Assembly: GCA_029261195.1 (NCBI GenBank)
Contig: JAJDBU010000001.1
Span: forward strand, 1 to 43,112
Direction of reading: 5' to 3'
DNA from: Nitrospirota bacterium
Lineage (GTDB): Bacteria > Nitrospirota > Nitrospiria > SBBL01 > JAADHI01
Length of the DNA: 43,112 nucleotides
Of this stretch, positions 1 to 9,200 are shown piece by piece (within the stretch, counting starts at the first letter, position 1; the number at the start of each line of letters is the position of its first letter). The translations under genes were made by a program, and so were the position numbers. Below the pieces are notes generated by a model. The model did no database searches, was not told the origin of the DNA, and was given only the letters and a program-made list of their open reading frames with translations.

Positions 1-145
1 ATTTGTCGTACATGTCGTTTGTGGGAACTTGTGTGGTTTTGTTGGGGGTACCCTGGTTTTTCGCCATTTTTTGACCTACAAAAATGGGGGCTAACACATT
101 GGTGCGCCCCTACCCGATCCCTGTAAAATCTACGGGAAAACAGAC
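1..145. other. Left-edge sequence without a recognised gene
   Basis: This stretch lies downstream of the substrate-binding protein gene, which is on the minus strand. I see no ORF with coding character and no clear terminator hairpin followed by a T-run on the minus strand. It could be the 3' untranslated part of the PBP/lipoprotein transcript or the upstream region of a gene outside the window. Confidence 0.3.
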
Positions 146-1339
146 TTAATCCTCCGGTTTCCAATATTCTTCAAACTTCCCGTTTTTTGTAATCCAGACG
201 ATGTAGGGGGCTTTTGTAACATCTCCTTTCGCGTCGAATTCCACATGTCCTGAGGCACCGTCATACTTCATCTTCCGGAGCGCTGCTGAAATTTTTGTGC
301 CTTCAGTGCTCCCTGAATCTGAGATAGCCGTTAATAGAATATTGGTCGCATCGTAGGAATAGATGGCGTAGGGCGCCAGTTCATTCCCATATTTTTCTCG
401 GTATTTTTTTAAAAAACCTGCGGCCTGTGGCATTTTGTCCGGATCGGGCGTAAAGGTGAGGTAAGTGCCTTCTGCAGCGCTTCCTGCAATTTCGATAAAC
501 TTCGGATCGATGACCCCGTCACCACTCATCATCGGGGCAGTGAGGCCGACTTCCCTGGCTTGTTTTGCCAATTGTCCTCCTTCGGGGAAGACACCTCCGA
601 AGAAAAAGAGGTCGGGCTGAAGCCCTTTCAGGGTCGTCAGGATGCCACGAAAATCTCGTTCTCCCTGTATGACCCCGTCGAATGAAACCACTTCCAGCCC
701 ATCACCTGCATAGTTTGCCAGACTTTTCCGAAACTCTACAGCAAGCCCCTGTCCATAGGTGGTTTTATCGTGCAAAATCGAAACACGTTTGGCCTTTAAA
801 TGTTTGGCAACAAAATCCGCTGCGACTTTTCCTTGTTGGTCGTCCCGGCCGACGACTCGAAAGACATTGGCGTAACCCTGTTCGGTGAGTTTCGGATTGG
901 TCGATGCGGGGGTGATCATCGGGATACCGGCATCATGGTAGACCGATGATGCCGGTATTGATGCACTTGAATTGAAGTGGCCCACCATACCGACAATGCC
1001 CAGGTTGACCAATTTATTTGCGACCGAGACCGCCTGTTTTGGATCGTGCTGGTCATCGCCGACTTCCAGGCGAATCGCTCTGCCTGTGATACCGCCCTTT
1101 GCATTCCACTCATCAACGGCAAGCTGGGCGCCTCGCTCAACATCGCCGCCAAGCTTGCTTTGATCTCCGGTCATCGGGCCTGCAACCCCGATATGGATTG
1201 CAGAAGGCTTGTTCCCTTCGGCTGTTTTTCCACCTTCTTTCTCACAGGCGATGTTTGTCATCGACAAAAGAAAAAGTCCAACAATGCCGAAATAGAAAGA
1301 GCGCTGTTTTGTCCTTAAAAAAAGAACCGTTTGATCCAT
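146..1339 (-). CDS. Branched-chain amino-acid type ABC transporter substrate-binding lipoprotein
   Basis: A 397-residue periplasmic binding protein of the LivK/Leu-Ile-Val (type I) family, which captures amino acids or amides for an ABC importer. The N-terminus has a basic start, a hydrophobic segment at about residues 15-30 and a cysteine at residue 32, so it is probably a lipoprotein. The lipobox (N-I-A-C) is imperfect at -3. The mature protein opens with the family's IHIGVAGPMTGDQ strand, continues with LAVDEWNAKGGI, and has the 'VGHFNSSASIPAS' ligand-loop pattern. The start is the ATG at 1339, preceded by a GAAGGG-like ribosome site. It overlaps the end of the PBP gene by 25 bases, so the two are probably cotranscribed. 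No permease or ATPase genes are visible; they may lie outside the window, or this may be an orphan receptor. The ligand cannot be read from the sequence. Confidence 0.87.
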   Translation of the reverse strand: MDQTVLFLRTKQRSFYFGIVGLFLLSMTNIACEKEGGKTAEGNKPSAIHIGVAGPMTGDQSKLGGDVERGAQLAVDEWNAKGGITGRAIRLEVGDDQHDPKQAVSVANKLVNLGIVGMVGHFNSSASIPASSVYHDAGIPMITPASTNPKLTEQGYANVFRVVGRDDQQGKVAADFVAKHLKAKRVSILHDKTTYGQGLAVEFRKSLANYAGDGLEVVSFDGVIQGERDFRGILTTLKGLQPDLFFFGGVFPEGGQLAKQAREVGLTAPMMSGDGVIDPKFIEIAGSAAEGTYLTFTPDPDKMPQAAGFLKKYREKYGNELAPYAIYSYDATNILLTAISDSGSTEGTKISAALRKMKYDGASGHVEFDAKGDVTKAPYIVWITKNGKFEEYWKPED

Positions 1340-3675
1340 TTTAATATGCCCTTCTCACATGATTGTGTGGGTTCCGTCCCTGCAATGAAGGGTTCTTCAA
1401 TCCCGTCCTGCTCACAGACGATTCCCTGTTGATTCACTTTTTTAAAAATAATGCCATCAGGCACCTGAAATTCAGACGATTCTGAGAGAGCCGCCTGTTT
1501 CATAAAGTCGGTCCAGATGGGCAATGCTGCCGTGGCCCCCGTGAACTCTCCAGACTGGTTTTGGTCAAAGCCAACCCAGACAACCGTGACAAGCTCAGGC
1601 GTGTACCCTGCAAACCAGGCATCCCGAAGGCCGCTTGTTGTGCCGGTTTTTCCTGCGGCCGTCCCCTTAAAACCCAGTTGGCGAACGCCCTGTGCAGTGC
1701 CCGAATTGATGACCCCCTTCATGAGGTGAGTGACGAGATAGCTGGCTTCGGCCGAGATCACCCGGCTCGAACGGGCATCGTTATCAACTTCCCGCTCTAT
1801 CGGAAGACCATTCGGATCGATGATCCCGGAAAGAAACTTTGGACTGTGACGGATGCCGCCATTGGCCAGAGTCGCATAAGCCATGCCCATTTCAAGAGGT
1901 GAAACCTCTATGCTGCCCAGTGCCAGAGAGGCGACGGGCTTTAACGGGCTTTGAATACCTATTTTTTGCGCGACATCTACAATGGCATCAATACCAAGCT
2001 CTTGCGAAAGGCGAACAGTTGCCGTGTTACGCGACCTCGCAAGGGCAGTACGCAGCGTGAGTGGTCCGAGATAGCTACGGTCATAATTTTGTGGTGACCA
2101 GGTCTTTCCCCCCACTTCAATGGTAAGCGGAGCATCATCCACTTCGCTGATCGGGGTATAGGGTCTTCCGCCTTTTGCGGCTTCATCAAAAGCTGTGAGA
2201 TAGACGATGGGTTTAAAGAGTGAGCCGGGTTGGCGTCGTGCGTCTGTCACACGATTGAATTGGCTTTTTTTGTAAAAGCGACCTCCGACTAAGGCCTTCA
2301 CCGCTCCCGTAAGTGGATCGATTGCGACAAGTGCGCCTTGTAATTCCTGCTCGGGCGCAAAGCGTTTCAATCGAGGATTGTTTCTTTCCAATGTTTCAAG
2401 TCCGTTTTGAACGGCCTTTTCCGCCGACCGTTGCAAGGCAATATCAAGCGTCGTAAAAATTCGTAACCCGCTTGCATTTAAGATACGATCGGGATAGTCC
2501 CCTGCAAGCTGACGCCGGATTTGATCGATAAAATAAGGGGCTGTATTCAGGCCTTGTTTGATTTTTTTAACAGAGACTTTTTCTTTCCGTGCGGACAGAT
2601 AGGCCGACCGGGTAATGACGCCCTCAGAGAAAAGAGACTCCAGAATGAGGTTTCGTCGATGGATCGATCGATAGACATCTTTAACCGGCGAGTAAAGATT
2701 CGGGGATCGTATCATTCCGGCCAGAAGAGCTGCTTCTCCGAGGCTCAGATCAATCGCATCCTTTTCAAAATAGAACCAGGAAGCCTGCCCGATGCCGTAG
2801 ATACCCATGATGCCGTTCTGGCCCAGGTAAATCTCGTTGAAGTAGGTTTCAAGAATCTGCTCTTTTGAAAAATTCCATTCCAGAAGAAGGGCCATCATGG
2901 CTTCACGGCCCTTGCGTTCCCATGTTTTTTCACTATCGAGATAAAAGTTTTTGACCAGTTGCTGTGTGAGCGTGCTTCCCCCCTGAACGATTTTCCCAGC
3001 CCAAAGGTTCACCCAGATGGCCCGCACGATACTCTTGATGTCGATACCGGGGTGGCTGAAAAATTTACGATCTTCCACCACTAAGACGGCATCAATCAAA
3101 ATCTGGGGAATTTCCTCCAGGCGGATCAATCGTCGCTCTTCCCATTCTGATTCATAAAAACCGCCAATGACTTCCGGCTCAATCATGGGTCTTTTCAATG
3201 ACTGACCCAAAGCCACGTTCAAGGCTGTATTTTGCTCAGGAGTGGACGATAGATCCTTGATGTGTTGAATATGTCCCGTTTCAGAAAGGGAAATTTGAAG
3301 TCTGCGACCCGGCTCCGTGTGCTCCGGGTAGTCAAAAGGGTGAAGATAAATCTCCATCTCCCGACTCGATTGCCTGTATTCTCCTCTTTGTGTAACGGGA
3401 GAATCGACACGGTGATAGGCCAGCCGTTTAAGACGAGCCCCCAGGTTGGCTTTATGAATATCCAGTCCGGTTCGGAGTTTTAAAGGGGCGGAATATATCT
3501 TGGAGGGGCGTTTCCACCTCTCTCCTTCAAAGCGTTTTTTAACTTCTTCATCAAGATGAATCAGGTAGGCCGTCGCAAAACTGAAGGCAACAAAACATCC
3601 GAAGAAAATAAGACGCGATACTGTTGTTTTTTTAGGATTTTCTGTTGAGGAGGTCCTCTTTTTTTTCCACTTCAT
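1315..3675 (-). CDS. mrcB: Class A penicillin-binding protein, PBP1B type (bifunctional glycosyltransferase/transpeptidase)
   Basis: A bifunctional peptidoglycan synthase that polymerises lipid II and cross-links stem peptides in the periplasm. Numbered from an upstream GTG at 3741, it has one transmembrane segment (about 42-61) and a UB2H-like domain (about 75-165), which marks the PBP1B branch. The GT51 glycosyltransferase has the EDRKFFSHPG motif with catalytic Glu223. The transpeptidase has SLFK (Ser507), SRN (570-572) and KTGT (698-701), so all catalytic motifs are intact. I prefer the ATG at 3675, giving 786 residues. It starts with a basic cytoplasmic tail and lies just after a weak promoter-like pair (TTGAAG, 17 bases, TTATAC). 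The GTG at 3741 would add 22 residues of unlikely composition. The lipoprotein gene overlaps its 3' end. The symbol is assigned by domain architecture only. Confidence 0.9.
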   Translation of the reverse strand: MKWKKKRTSSTENPKKTTVSRLIFFGCFVAFSFATAYLIHLDEEVKKRFEGERWKRPSKIYSAPLKLRTGLDIHKANLGARLKRLAYHRVDSPVTQRGEYRQSSREMEIYLHPFDYPEHTEPGRRLQISLSETGHIQHIKDLSSTPEQNTALNVALGQSLKRPMIEPEVIGGFYESEWEERRLIRLEEIPQILIDAVLVVEDRKFFSHPGIDIKSIVRAIWVNLWAGKIVQGGSTLTQQLVKNFYLDSEKTWERKGREAMMALLLEWNFSKEQILETYFNEIYLGQNGIMGIYGIGQASWFYFEKDAIDLSLGEAALLAGMIRSPNLYSPVKDVYRSIHRRNLILESLFSEGVITRSAYLSARKEKVSVKKIKQGLNTAPYFIDQIRRQLAGDYPDRILNASGLRIFTTLDIALQRSAEKAVQNGLETLERNNPRLKRFAPEQELQGALVAIDPLTGAVKALVGGRFYKKSQFNRVTDARRQPGSLFKPIVYLTAFDEAAKGGRPYTPISEVDDAPLTIEVGGKTWSPQNYDRSYLGPLTLRTALARSRNTATVRLSQELGIDAIVDVAQKIGIQSPLKPVASLALGSIEVSPLEMGMAYATLANGGIRHSPKFLSGIIDPNGLPIEREVDNDARSSRVISAEASYLVTHLMKGVINSGTAQGVRQLGFKGTAAGKTGTTSGLRDAWFAGYTPELVTVVWVGFDQNQSGEFTGATAALPIWTDFMKQAALSESSEFQVPDGIIFKKVNQQGIVCEQDGIEEPFIAGTEPTQSCEKGILKWIKRFFF

Positions 3676-3845
3676 TGCCCGTTTGTATAACACACTTTCA
3701 AAGAAGCCTTCAATGAAACGCCAACAATCAGACAAAATCACAAAAGGTCTTTTTTGATTGAAGGGTCGAAGTCAAGCAGAAGAAACGGTCCTTCGCAGGA
3801 ACCTTCAATATGAACACCTTCGGATAGGCCTTTACTAATAAAATA

Positions 3846-3874
3846 TTGACTTGCCGGGTGAAATTGCGTAGCCT
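3846..3874 (+). promoter_or_regulatory. Possible sigma-70 type promoter of the P-II/nitrate operon
   Basis: TTGACT at 3846-3851 matches a -35 box. With 17 bases of spacing the -10 position reads TAGCCT (3869-3874), a poor match. Transcription would start near 3881, just before the hairpin leader, which is what an attenuated leader needs. I looked for a sigma-54 GG-N10-GC pair here and found none with correct spacing. Confidence 0.3.
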
Positions 3875-3892
3875 GCCAGGTAATTAGTAATC

Positions 3893-3929
3893 AAGGTACA
3901 GCGTTGTACTTTATTCTTTAAGGCGAGGG
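3893..3929 (+). promoter_or_regulatory. Tandem hexaloop hairpins resembling an ANTAR antitermination target
   Basis: Hairpin P1 spans 3893-3912. AAGGTAC pairs with GTACTTT (7 pairs, one G-U) around the 6-base loop AGCGTT. Hairpin P2 spans 3916-3929. CTTT pairs with AGGG (4 pairs, two G-U) around the 6-base loop AAGGCG. Both loops have A at position 1 and G at position 4, the known signature of RNAs bound by ANTAR-domain antiterminators such as NasR and EutV. P2 touches the 5' arm of the terminator that follows. The weak P2 stem and its overlap of only two bases are reasons for caution. No ANTAR protein is encoded in the window. Confidence 0.45.
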
Positions 3930-3967
3930 CGCCTGAATCAGAACGATGATTCAGGCGCCTTTTTTTG
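3928..3967 (+). terminator. Intrinsic terminator in the leader of the P-II/nitrate operon (candidate attenuator)
   Basis: A perfect 13-base-pair stem, GGCGCCTGAATCA (3928-3940) with its complement at 3947-3959, closes a 6-base loop and is followed at once by eight T residues. It sits only 12 bases upstream of the first P-II start codon and points into that gene. It cannot end the PBP gene, which is transcribed away from it, so it most likely acts as an attenuator for the downstream operon. Confidence 0.8.
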
Positions 3968-3979
3968 TTTGGAGTCTTT

Positions 3980-4351
3980 ATGCAAAGCGAAGAAAAATTA
4001 GAGTTAAAGGAAGTCATCGCCATCCTGCGTCCAAGTAAGCATCAGATGACCCGACAAGCCCTGGGAGCCGCCGGCATTTATGCCTATACCACCTATACGG
4101 CTCTGGGTCGAAGTCAGCAACGGGGTTTGCGCTTTCAGGCAGACACACAGAGTGCGGCCGCAATTCGCTTCCTTCCGAAGCAGGTTTTTTCAATTGTCAT
4201 TCCTGAAGCCCGCCTTTCTGCCGCGATTGCCGTCATTATGAAGGCGAATCGCAGCGGAAAGGGAATGGTCGGCGATGGACGTATTTTTGTCTGCGATGTT
4301 GAGGATGCCGTTAGGATCAGCACAGACGAAAGGGAAGGGGAGGCGATTTAA
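3980..4351 (+). CDS. P-II family signal protein, NifI2-like
   Basis: A 123-residue P-II protein. These trimers bind ATP/ADP and 2-oxoglutarate and regulate nitrogen enzymes or transporters by direct contact. The N-terminus ELKEVIAILRPSKHQMT, the FLPKQVFSIVI strand, the N-R-S-G-K turn, the GDGRIFV nucleotide-binding motif and the C-terminal A-V-R-I-S-T tail ending in EEGEAI-like residues match the NifI2 (NifHD-type) branch rather than GlnB/GlnK. The T-loop region lacks a tyrosine at the GlnB uridylylation position. I chose ATG 3980, with GGAG seven bases upstream, over the TTG at 3965 inside the terminator T-run. Its stop shares one base with the next start. NifI2 normally pairs with NifI1 in nitrogenase operons; here both precede a nitrate porter. 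Confidence 0.87.
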   Translation: MQSEEKLELKEVIAILRPSKHQMTRQALGAAGIYAYTTYTALGRSQQRGLRFQADTQSAAAIRFLPKQVFSIVIPEARLSAAIAVIMKANRSGKGMVGDGRIFVCDVEDAVRISTDEREGEAI

Positions 4352-4665
4352 TGCTTATGATTCGCACCGTAATCCGGCCTGAACGAGAAAACGAGGTGAT
4401 GAAAGCATTGGAAAAGTCTGGAATTTATGCCATGACCAAAATCCCCGTTTTGGGTCGAGGACGACAGAGAGGGATTCAGGTGGGTCGGGTCAGCTACGAC
4501 ATACTCGCAAAGCTGATGATCATCCTGTTTGTTGAGGATGCCGATTACGAAAAGGCGATTCAAGCGATTGAGTGCGGGGCCGATACCGGACATCCGGGAG
4601 ATGGACGGATTTTTGTTCAGTCGGTTTCGGAATCTTATTCAGTACGAACAGGTGTGAAAGAATGA
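4351..4665 (+). CDS. P-II family signal protein, NifI1-like (first copy)
   Basis: A 104-residue P-II protein of the NifI1 type. It starts MLMIRTVIRPERENEV, has the subfamily's GRGRQRGIQVG T-loop base and the GDGRIFV motif, and ends SVRTGVKE, close to the NifI1 tail. NifI1 and NifI2 are known to form a mixed regulator that inhibits nitrogenase unless 2-oxoglutarate is bound. No nitrogenase gene is visible here. The ATG overlaps the preceding stop by one base, and its own stop overlaps the narK start by four (ATGA). All three products should therefore be made in coupled amounts. The target is inferred to be the porter or the nitrite reductase encoded downstream. Confidence 0.87.
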   Translation: MLMIRTVIRPERENEVMKALEKSGIYAMTKIPVLGRGRQRGIQVGRVSYDILAKLMIILFVEDADYEKAIQAIECGADTGHPGDGRIFVQSVSESYSVRTGVKE

Positions 4666-6224
4666 AGACTCAAGATCTCTTTCACGTCAAACGACCCGAA
4701 ATACGGGCGCTTCACCTCACCTGGATTGCCTTCTTCCTCTGTTTCTACACCTGGTTCAACATGGCCCCCCTGGCGACCACCATCGTCAAGTCGGTCGGCT
4801 GGCTGACCGGTGAGCACATCAAGCTCTTTGCCATCTGCAACGTTGCGCTGACGATTCCGGCCCGTGTTGTAATCGGCATGGCGATGGACAAATGGGGGCC
4901 GCGGAGGGTTTTTTCCGTGTTAATGATTGTGATGGCTTTCCCCGGTTTTGTCTTTGCCTTTGGTGAAAGCTTCGCCCAACTCCTGATTTCCCGTCTCCTC
5001 CTGGGATGTATCGGTGCCAGTTTTGTGGTCGGCATTCATATGACCGCGCTCTGGTTTAAACCTGCTGATATCGGTTTTTCAGAAGGCATTTATGCCGGAT
5101 GGGGCAACTTCGGCTCTGCCGCTGCCGCGATGGCACTCCCCGCTATTGCCTTTTATCTCTTCGGAGGGGAGGACGGATGGCGCTATGCCGTGGCATCCAA
5201 CAGTGTCCTTCTTCTGGCCTACGGCACTTTCTACTGGTTTGCGATTACCGACGGACCGGCCGGAACGGTTCATCGGAAACCGCGCAAGGTTGCCGCGATG
5301 GAAGTGAGTAGTTATGGGGATATGATCAAGCTGATCCTCTGGACTATCCCGATGCTGGGCGGATTGTCCATACTGGTCTGGAAGATTCAGCGGATGGGCT
5401 ATCTCGCTTGGCTTGGGGCAGCAATTGCCTACGGCATCATTGTCGCTGCGATACTCTATCAGATCGTTCAAATCTTAAAGATCAACCTTCCGATCTTGAA
5501 AACGGGGGTTCCCAAGGATGACCGATACGATTTCAATAGTGTTGGCGCGCTCAATTCGACCTACCTTGCCAACTTCGGTGCTGAGCTGGCGGTCGTTTCT
5601 ATGCTGCCCTCCTTTTTTGAGATGACCTTTTCCCTTTCACCAGCTGCGGCAGGCATCATCGCCTCCTCCTTCGCTTTCGTCAACCTTTTTGCGCGCCCTT
5701 TGGGTGGTGTGATCTCCGACAGGATGAAAAGCCGTAAAAAGGTGATGCTGATTTACATGTTAGGGATATCCGTCGGTTTCTTTTTGATGGGACTGATTAG
5801 TGCCGCCTGGCCGATTACGCTTGCGGTTTTCATCACGATCTTTTGTTCTATTTTTGTGCAGGGTGCAGAGGGGGCGACCTTCGCAATTATTCCGATGATC
5901 AAGCGCCGTCTGACCGGGCAAATTTCCGGGATGGCGGGGGCTTACGGGAATGTCGGCGCAGTAGTCTATCTGACGATCTATTCCTTCGTTGATTCTCAGA
6001 CCTTCTTTTTCGTGATTGCATCCGGGGCCTTAAGCAGTTTTTTCATCTGCTGGCGATATCTTAAGGAGCCGGAAGAAGCCTTTTCCGGTGAATACTACCT
6101 CTCCTCGGTAGACCGGGATATTGAAGGAGAGGCGATTCTGGGCGATCTGTTCAGCACGGAAATGCTTGCCCCTTCTCTAAAGGAGGGACAGATCAAAATG
6201 GAAGTAGGCCCGCATGAAAAATAA
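4662..6224 (+). CDS. narK: NarK/NrtP-type nitrate/nitrite porter (MFS)
   Basis: A 520-residue inner-membrane transporter of the nitrate-nitrite porter branch of the major facilitator superfamily. Both nitrate signature stretches are visible: GWGNFGSAAAA in the first half and GAYGNVGAVVYL in the second. The MFS loop motif DKWGPRRV follows helix 2, and the RLLLGCIGASF stretch follows in helix 4. The number of hydrophobic segments fits 12 helices plus an extended central region (about residues 205-300). The start is the ATG at 4662, overlapping the NifI1 stop by four bases; an upstream in-frame ATG at 4572 lies inside the P-II gene and is rejected. The gene overlaps the nitrite reductase gene by 11 bases. 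It probably imports nitrate and/or nitrite for the reductases encoded nearby; direction and ion preference are not decidable from sequence. Confidence 0.93.
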   Translation: MKTQDLFHVKRPEIRALHLTWIAFFLCFYTWFNMAPLATTIVKSVGWLTGEHIKLFAICNVALTIPARVVIGMAMDKWGPRRVFSVLMIVMAFPGFVFAFGESFAQLLISRLLLGCIGASFVVGIHMTALWFKPADIGFSEGIYAGWGNFGSAAAAMALPAIAFYLFGGEDGWRYAVASNSVLLLAYGTFYWFAITDGPAGTVHRKPRKVAAMEVSSYGDMIKLILWTIPMLGGLSILVWKIQRMGYLAWLGAAIAYGIIVAAILYQIVQILKINLPILKTGVPKDDRYDFNSVGALNSTYLANFGAELAVVSMLPSFFEMTFSLSPAAAGIIASSFAFVNLFARPLGGVISDRMKSRKKVMLIYMLGISVGFFLMGLISAAWPITLAVFITIFCSIFVQGAEGATFAIIPMIKRRLTGQISGMAGAYGNVGAVVYLTIYSFVDSQTFFFVIASGALSSFFICWRYLKEPEEAFSGEYYLSSVDRDIEGEAILGDLFSTEMLAPSLKEGQIKMEVGPHEK

Positions 6225-9200
6225 AAAAAGCACAGACCCAAAACTCGTCGTGGTCGGAAATGGAATGGCTGCGATGACCGCCGTCGAGGCGATTCTGAAA
6301 AAGAAACCGAACAGCTCGATTACTATCTTCGGAGATGAAAGTCAGACGAATTACAATCGGATTCAACTTTCGAATGTCCTGGCTGGAAAGACAGATGCCG
6401 AAAAAATCATCCTGCATACAAAGGCCTGGTACGCAGAGAAGGGCATTGATCTGAGGCAGGGCGTTCCGGTGAGCGCCATCGACACCGAAACAAAGAGGGT
6501 GTTTGACGCAAACGGGGATCAAAGCACCTATGACCACCTCCTGCTCGCAACGGGGAGCCTTCCCGTGGTTCCGCCGATAGAAGGATCCGGGAAAAAAGGT
6601 GTCTTTGTTTTTAGAACCCTGGCGGACACCAATAGGATTATTGCTGCTGCAAGCAATCACTTGGAAGCGGTGGTCATCGGTGGAGGTCTTCTGGGGCTTG
6701 AAGCAGCGCGGGGCTTGATGAACTACGGCCTCAGCGTCACGGTTGTCCATCTGGCCAAGCACTTGATGGAACAACAACTGGACCCCGCAGGCGCCGCCCT
6801 ACTCAAGCAGGAAATCGAGCAAATAGGCATTCGCGTGTTGACAGGAACCACCGTGAAGAAGATCGGTGGAGAGGAGTCCGTCACCGAAGTACAGCTCTCG
6901 ACCGGAGCAGTCTTATCCGCAGGCATGGTGATCATCTGCGCCGGCACACGACCCAATACTGCACTGGCAGAGGCCGCTGCTTTGAAGATCAATCGCGGCA
7001 TCGTCGTGGACGACCGGCTGGAAACCAGCGAATCCGGGGTCTTCGCTATCGGAGATGTCATCGAACATCGAGGGCGGACTTACGGTCTGATCGCGCCCTT
7101 AAAAGAACAGGCGAGGGTCATCGCCGATGTCATCGCGGGAGAGGATATAAAACGCTATACAGGGACGCTTTGCGCCACGACGCTCAAGGTTGCTGGTGTT
7201 TCGCTGACCTCAGCCGGCAGTTTAAATCGAGAAATCGGGGACGAAGAGTTGGCCTTTCTGGACACCCGGCGGGGCCTCTACAAAAAGTGCATTCTCCGGA
7301 ACAATCGCCTCACTGGATTTATTCTCCTGGGAGACACAAAAGACGGTACACGCCTTTTTGGATTACTCAAAAAAGGGACGGATCTTTCAGCCACTAAAGA
7401 TCAACTGCTTGGAAATATCTCCGTTACAGAAGAAAATGCGCCTTCCGCAGCCTCCGGGGCAACGACTCTGGCCGATTCCGATACGGTCTGCAACTGCAAT
7501 GATGTGTGCAAGGGCGCCATCGTCAGCGCCATCCGAAAAAATGGACTCAAGACCCGTGACGAAGTTGCGGCCTGTACCGAAGCGACAACGGGCTGCGGCA
7601 GTTGCGGAGCAATCGTGGATGACCTGCTTGCCATCGTCAACCAAAGCGCCCCATCGCTTGTCCCGATAACGGCAGAAAAAAAGAAAAAGCCCAGTTCCAC
7701 CAAGACGCTTGATCTTGAAAAAATTAAACAAGAGGGACTCGGGATCGATTTTGAGCGGATCACAAAAGAAGGGGCACGGGCGGTCTCAATGGATGACAAA
7801 TATCGCCTCAAAACCTACGGCATCTGCGTTCAAAAACACGCCGGTTACTCAATCGTCCGGATTCGTATTCCGGGCGGACGGCTCCGTCCCGAACAGCTTG
7901 CTCCCCTGATGGAATTGGTGGCCACTCACGGGCGGGGCCAAGTGCATTTGACTGTCCGGCAAAATATCGAGATCCATTGGGTTCGGGTTGAAGAAGCCGA
8001 AGATATTTTTGAGCGCTTGAGAAACATCGGTCTGACAACGCGCTCCACCTGCGGCCATACCCTGAGAAATGTCATGGCCTGCACACACGGCGCAATTTCT
8101 GATGACGGCATTTTAGATGTGCAGCCCTGGGCCGAAGTCATCTCCAACTACTTTATCGAACGCTCCGACTTGATCAATCCGACCATGCCGAATCGACTCA
8201 ATATCTATTTTTCCGGCTGTCGAGAATGCAATGCCGATGCGGTCATCAACGACATTGGTTTTGTTGCCGTGCGAAAAAAAAATGAGGCGGAGCGGGAAGG
8301 ATTTGGTGCGAGGCAAGAAGAACTTGGTGCGAGGCAAGAAGAACTTGGTTTTGAAGTCTGGGTGGGGGGCAGCCTGGGGGCGAAGCCGATGCTGGGTCTT
8401 AAACTACGGGATTTTATTCCCCTTAAGGATGCCCTGCCCGTCTGTCAGGCCGTCTTTGCCATTCATACCTTACATGGGAATAGAAACAAGGCCCGCTCTC
8501 GACTGAAGTTTCTGATTGCAGAATGGGGACAGGAAAAGTTTAGCGCTGAATTTGACCGGGTCTTTCTTGAAAAAAAGGCCAACCCCGATAATCGTTTGAT
8601 CTCGCTTCCGGGAGGTCTTGGGGATGAAAAGAAACCTTCCTTACTAAAGAAACCCTCTTGGCTGAGGAGAGCGCTTTCTTCACTGACAAATCTTCAAGCC
8701 GAAAATACGCCGGGCATCCTGCCTCAGCGACAAGGTGGTTCTGTCCGCCTCACGATCGGCGTAGCCCTCGGAGATATTCGGTCGGAGCAGGTACTGGAAA
8801 TCGGAAAGATTTCAAAACGCTTTGGAGACGGCTTCCTGCATTTAACTAAAGACCAGGATATTGAACTCCATGCCATTTCCACCTTGTCCATCAAACAGGC
8901 GCTTGCAGCCATCAAAGCACTGGGTTTTTCCTTGAAGGGCGATGGCAGCGGACCGAATTTGATTGCCTGTCCCGGCATCGAATTTTGTACCCTCGCGATT
9001 ACCCACGCACAGGGAGCGGTGCGGGACTTACTCAAACATTATCACCCTGAGGATCAGCTCAAACGGGACTTGTTTGACTCCCTCTCCATTTATATTTCCG
9101 GTTGCCCGAATAGCTGCGCAAAACATCAGGCTGCCGATATTGGATTAGCAGGTACGATGCTCCCCCTTGGGGATGCCCGGCGCTACTCCTATCAGCTTTT

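Noticed and set aside
3846-3870. Sigma-54 promoter for the P-II operon
   Set aside because: TTGC is present at 3864-3867 but no GG lies at the required distance.
4572-4661. Longer start for the nitrate porter
   Set aside because: The extra 30 codons overlap the NifI1-like gene and lack family similarity; the ATG at 4662 sits in a typical ATGA overlap.
3980-4665. Nitrogen-fixation locus
   Set aside because: Despite NifI-type P-II proteins, no nifH, nifD, nifK or cofactor gene is present in the window.
6193-6777. 194-codon minus-strand ORF at the narK/nitrite reductase junction
   Set aside because: It is antisense to two genes with clear motifs and lacks a start signal.
8113-8337. Minus-strand ORF rich in repeated PRTK-F motifs
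   Set aside because: It is the shadow of the 21-bp repeat inside the nitrite reductase gene, with no ribosome site.
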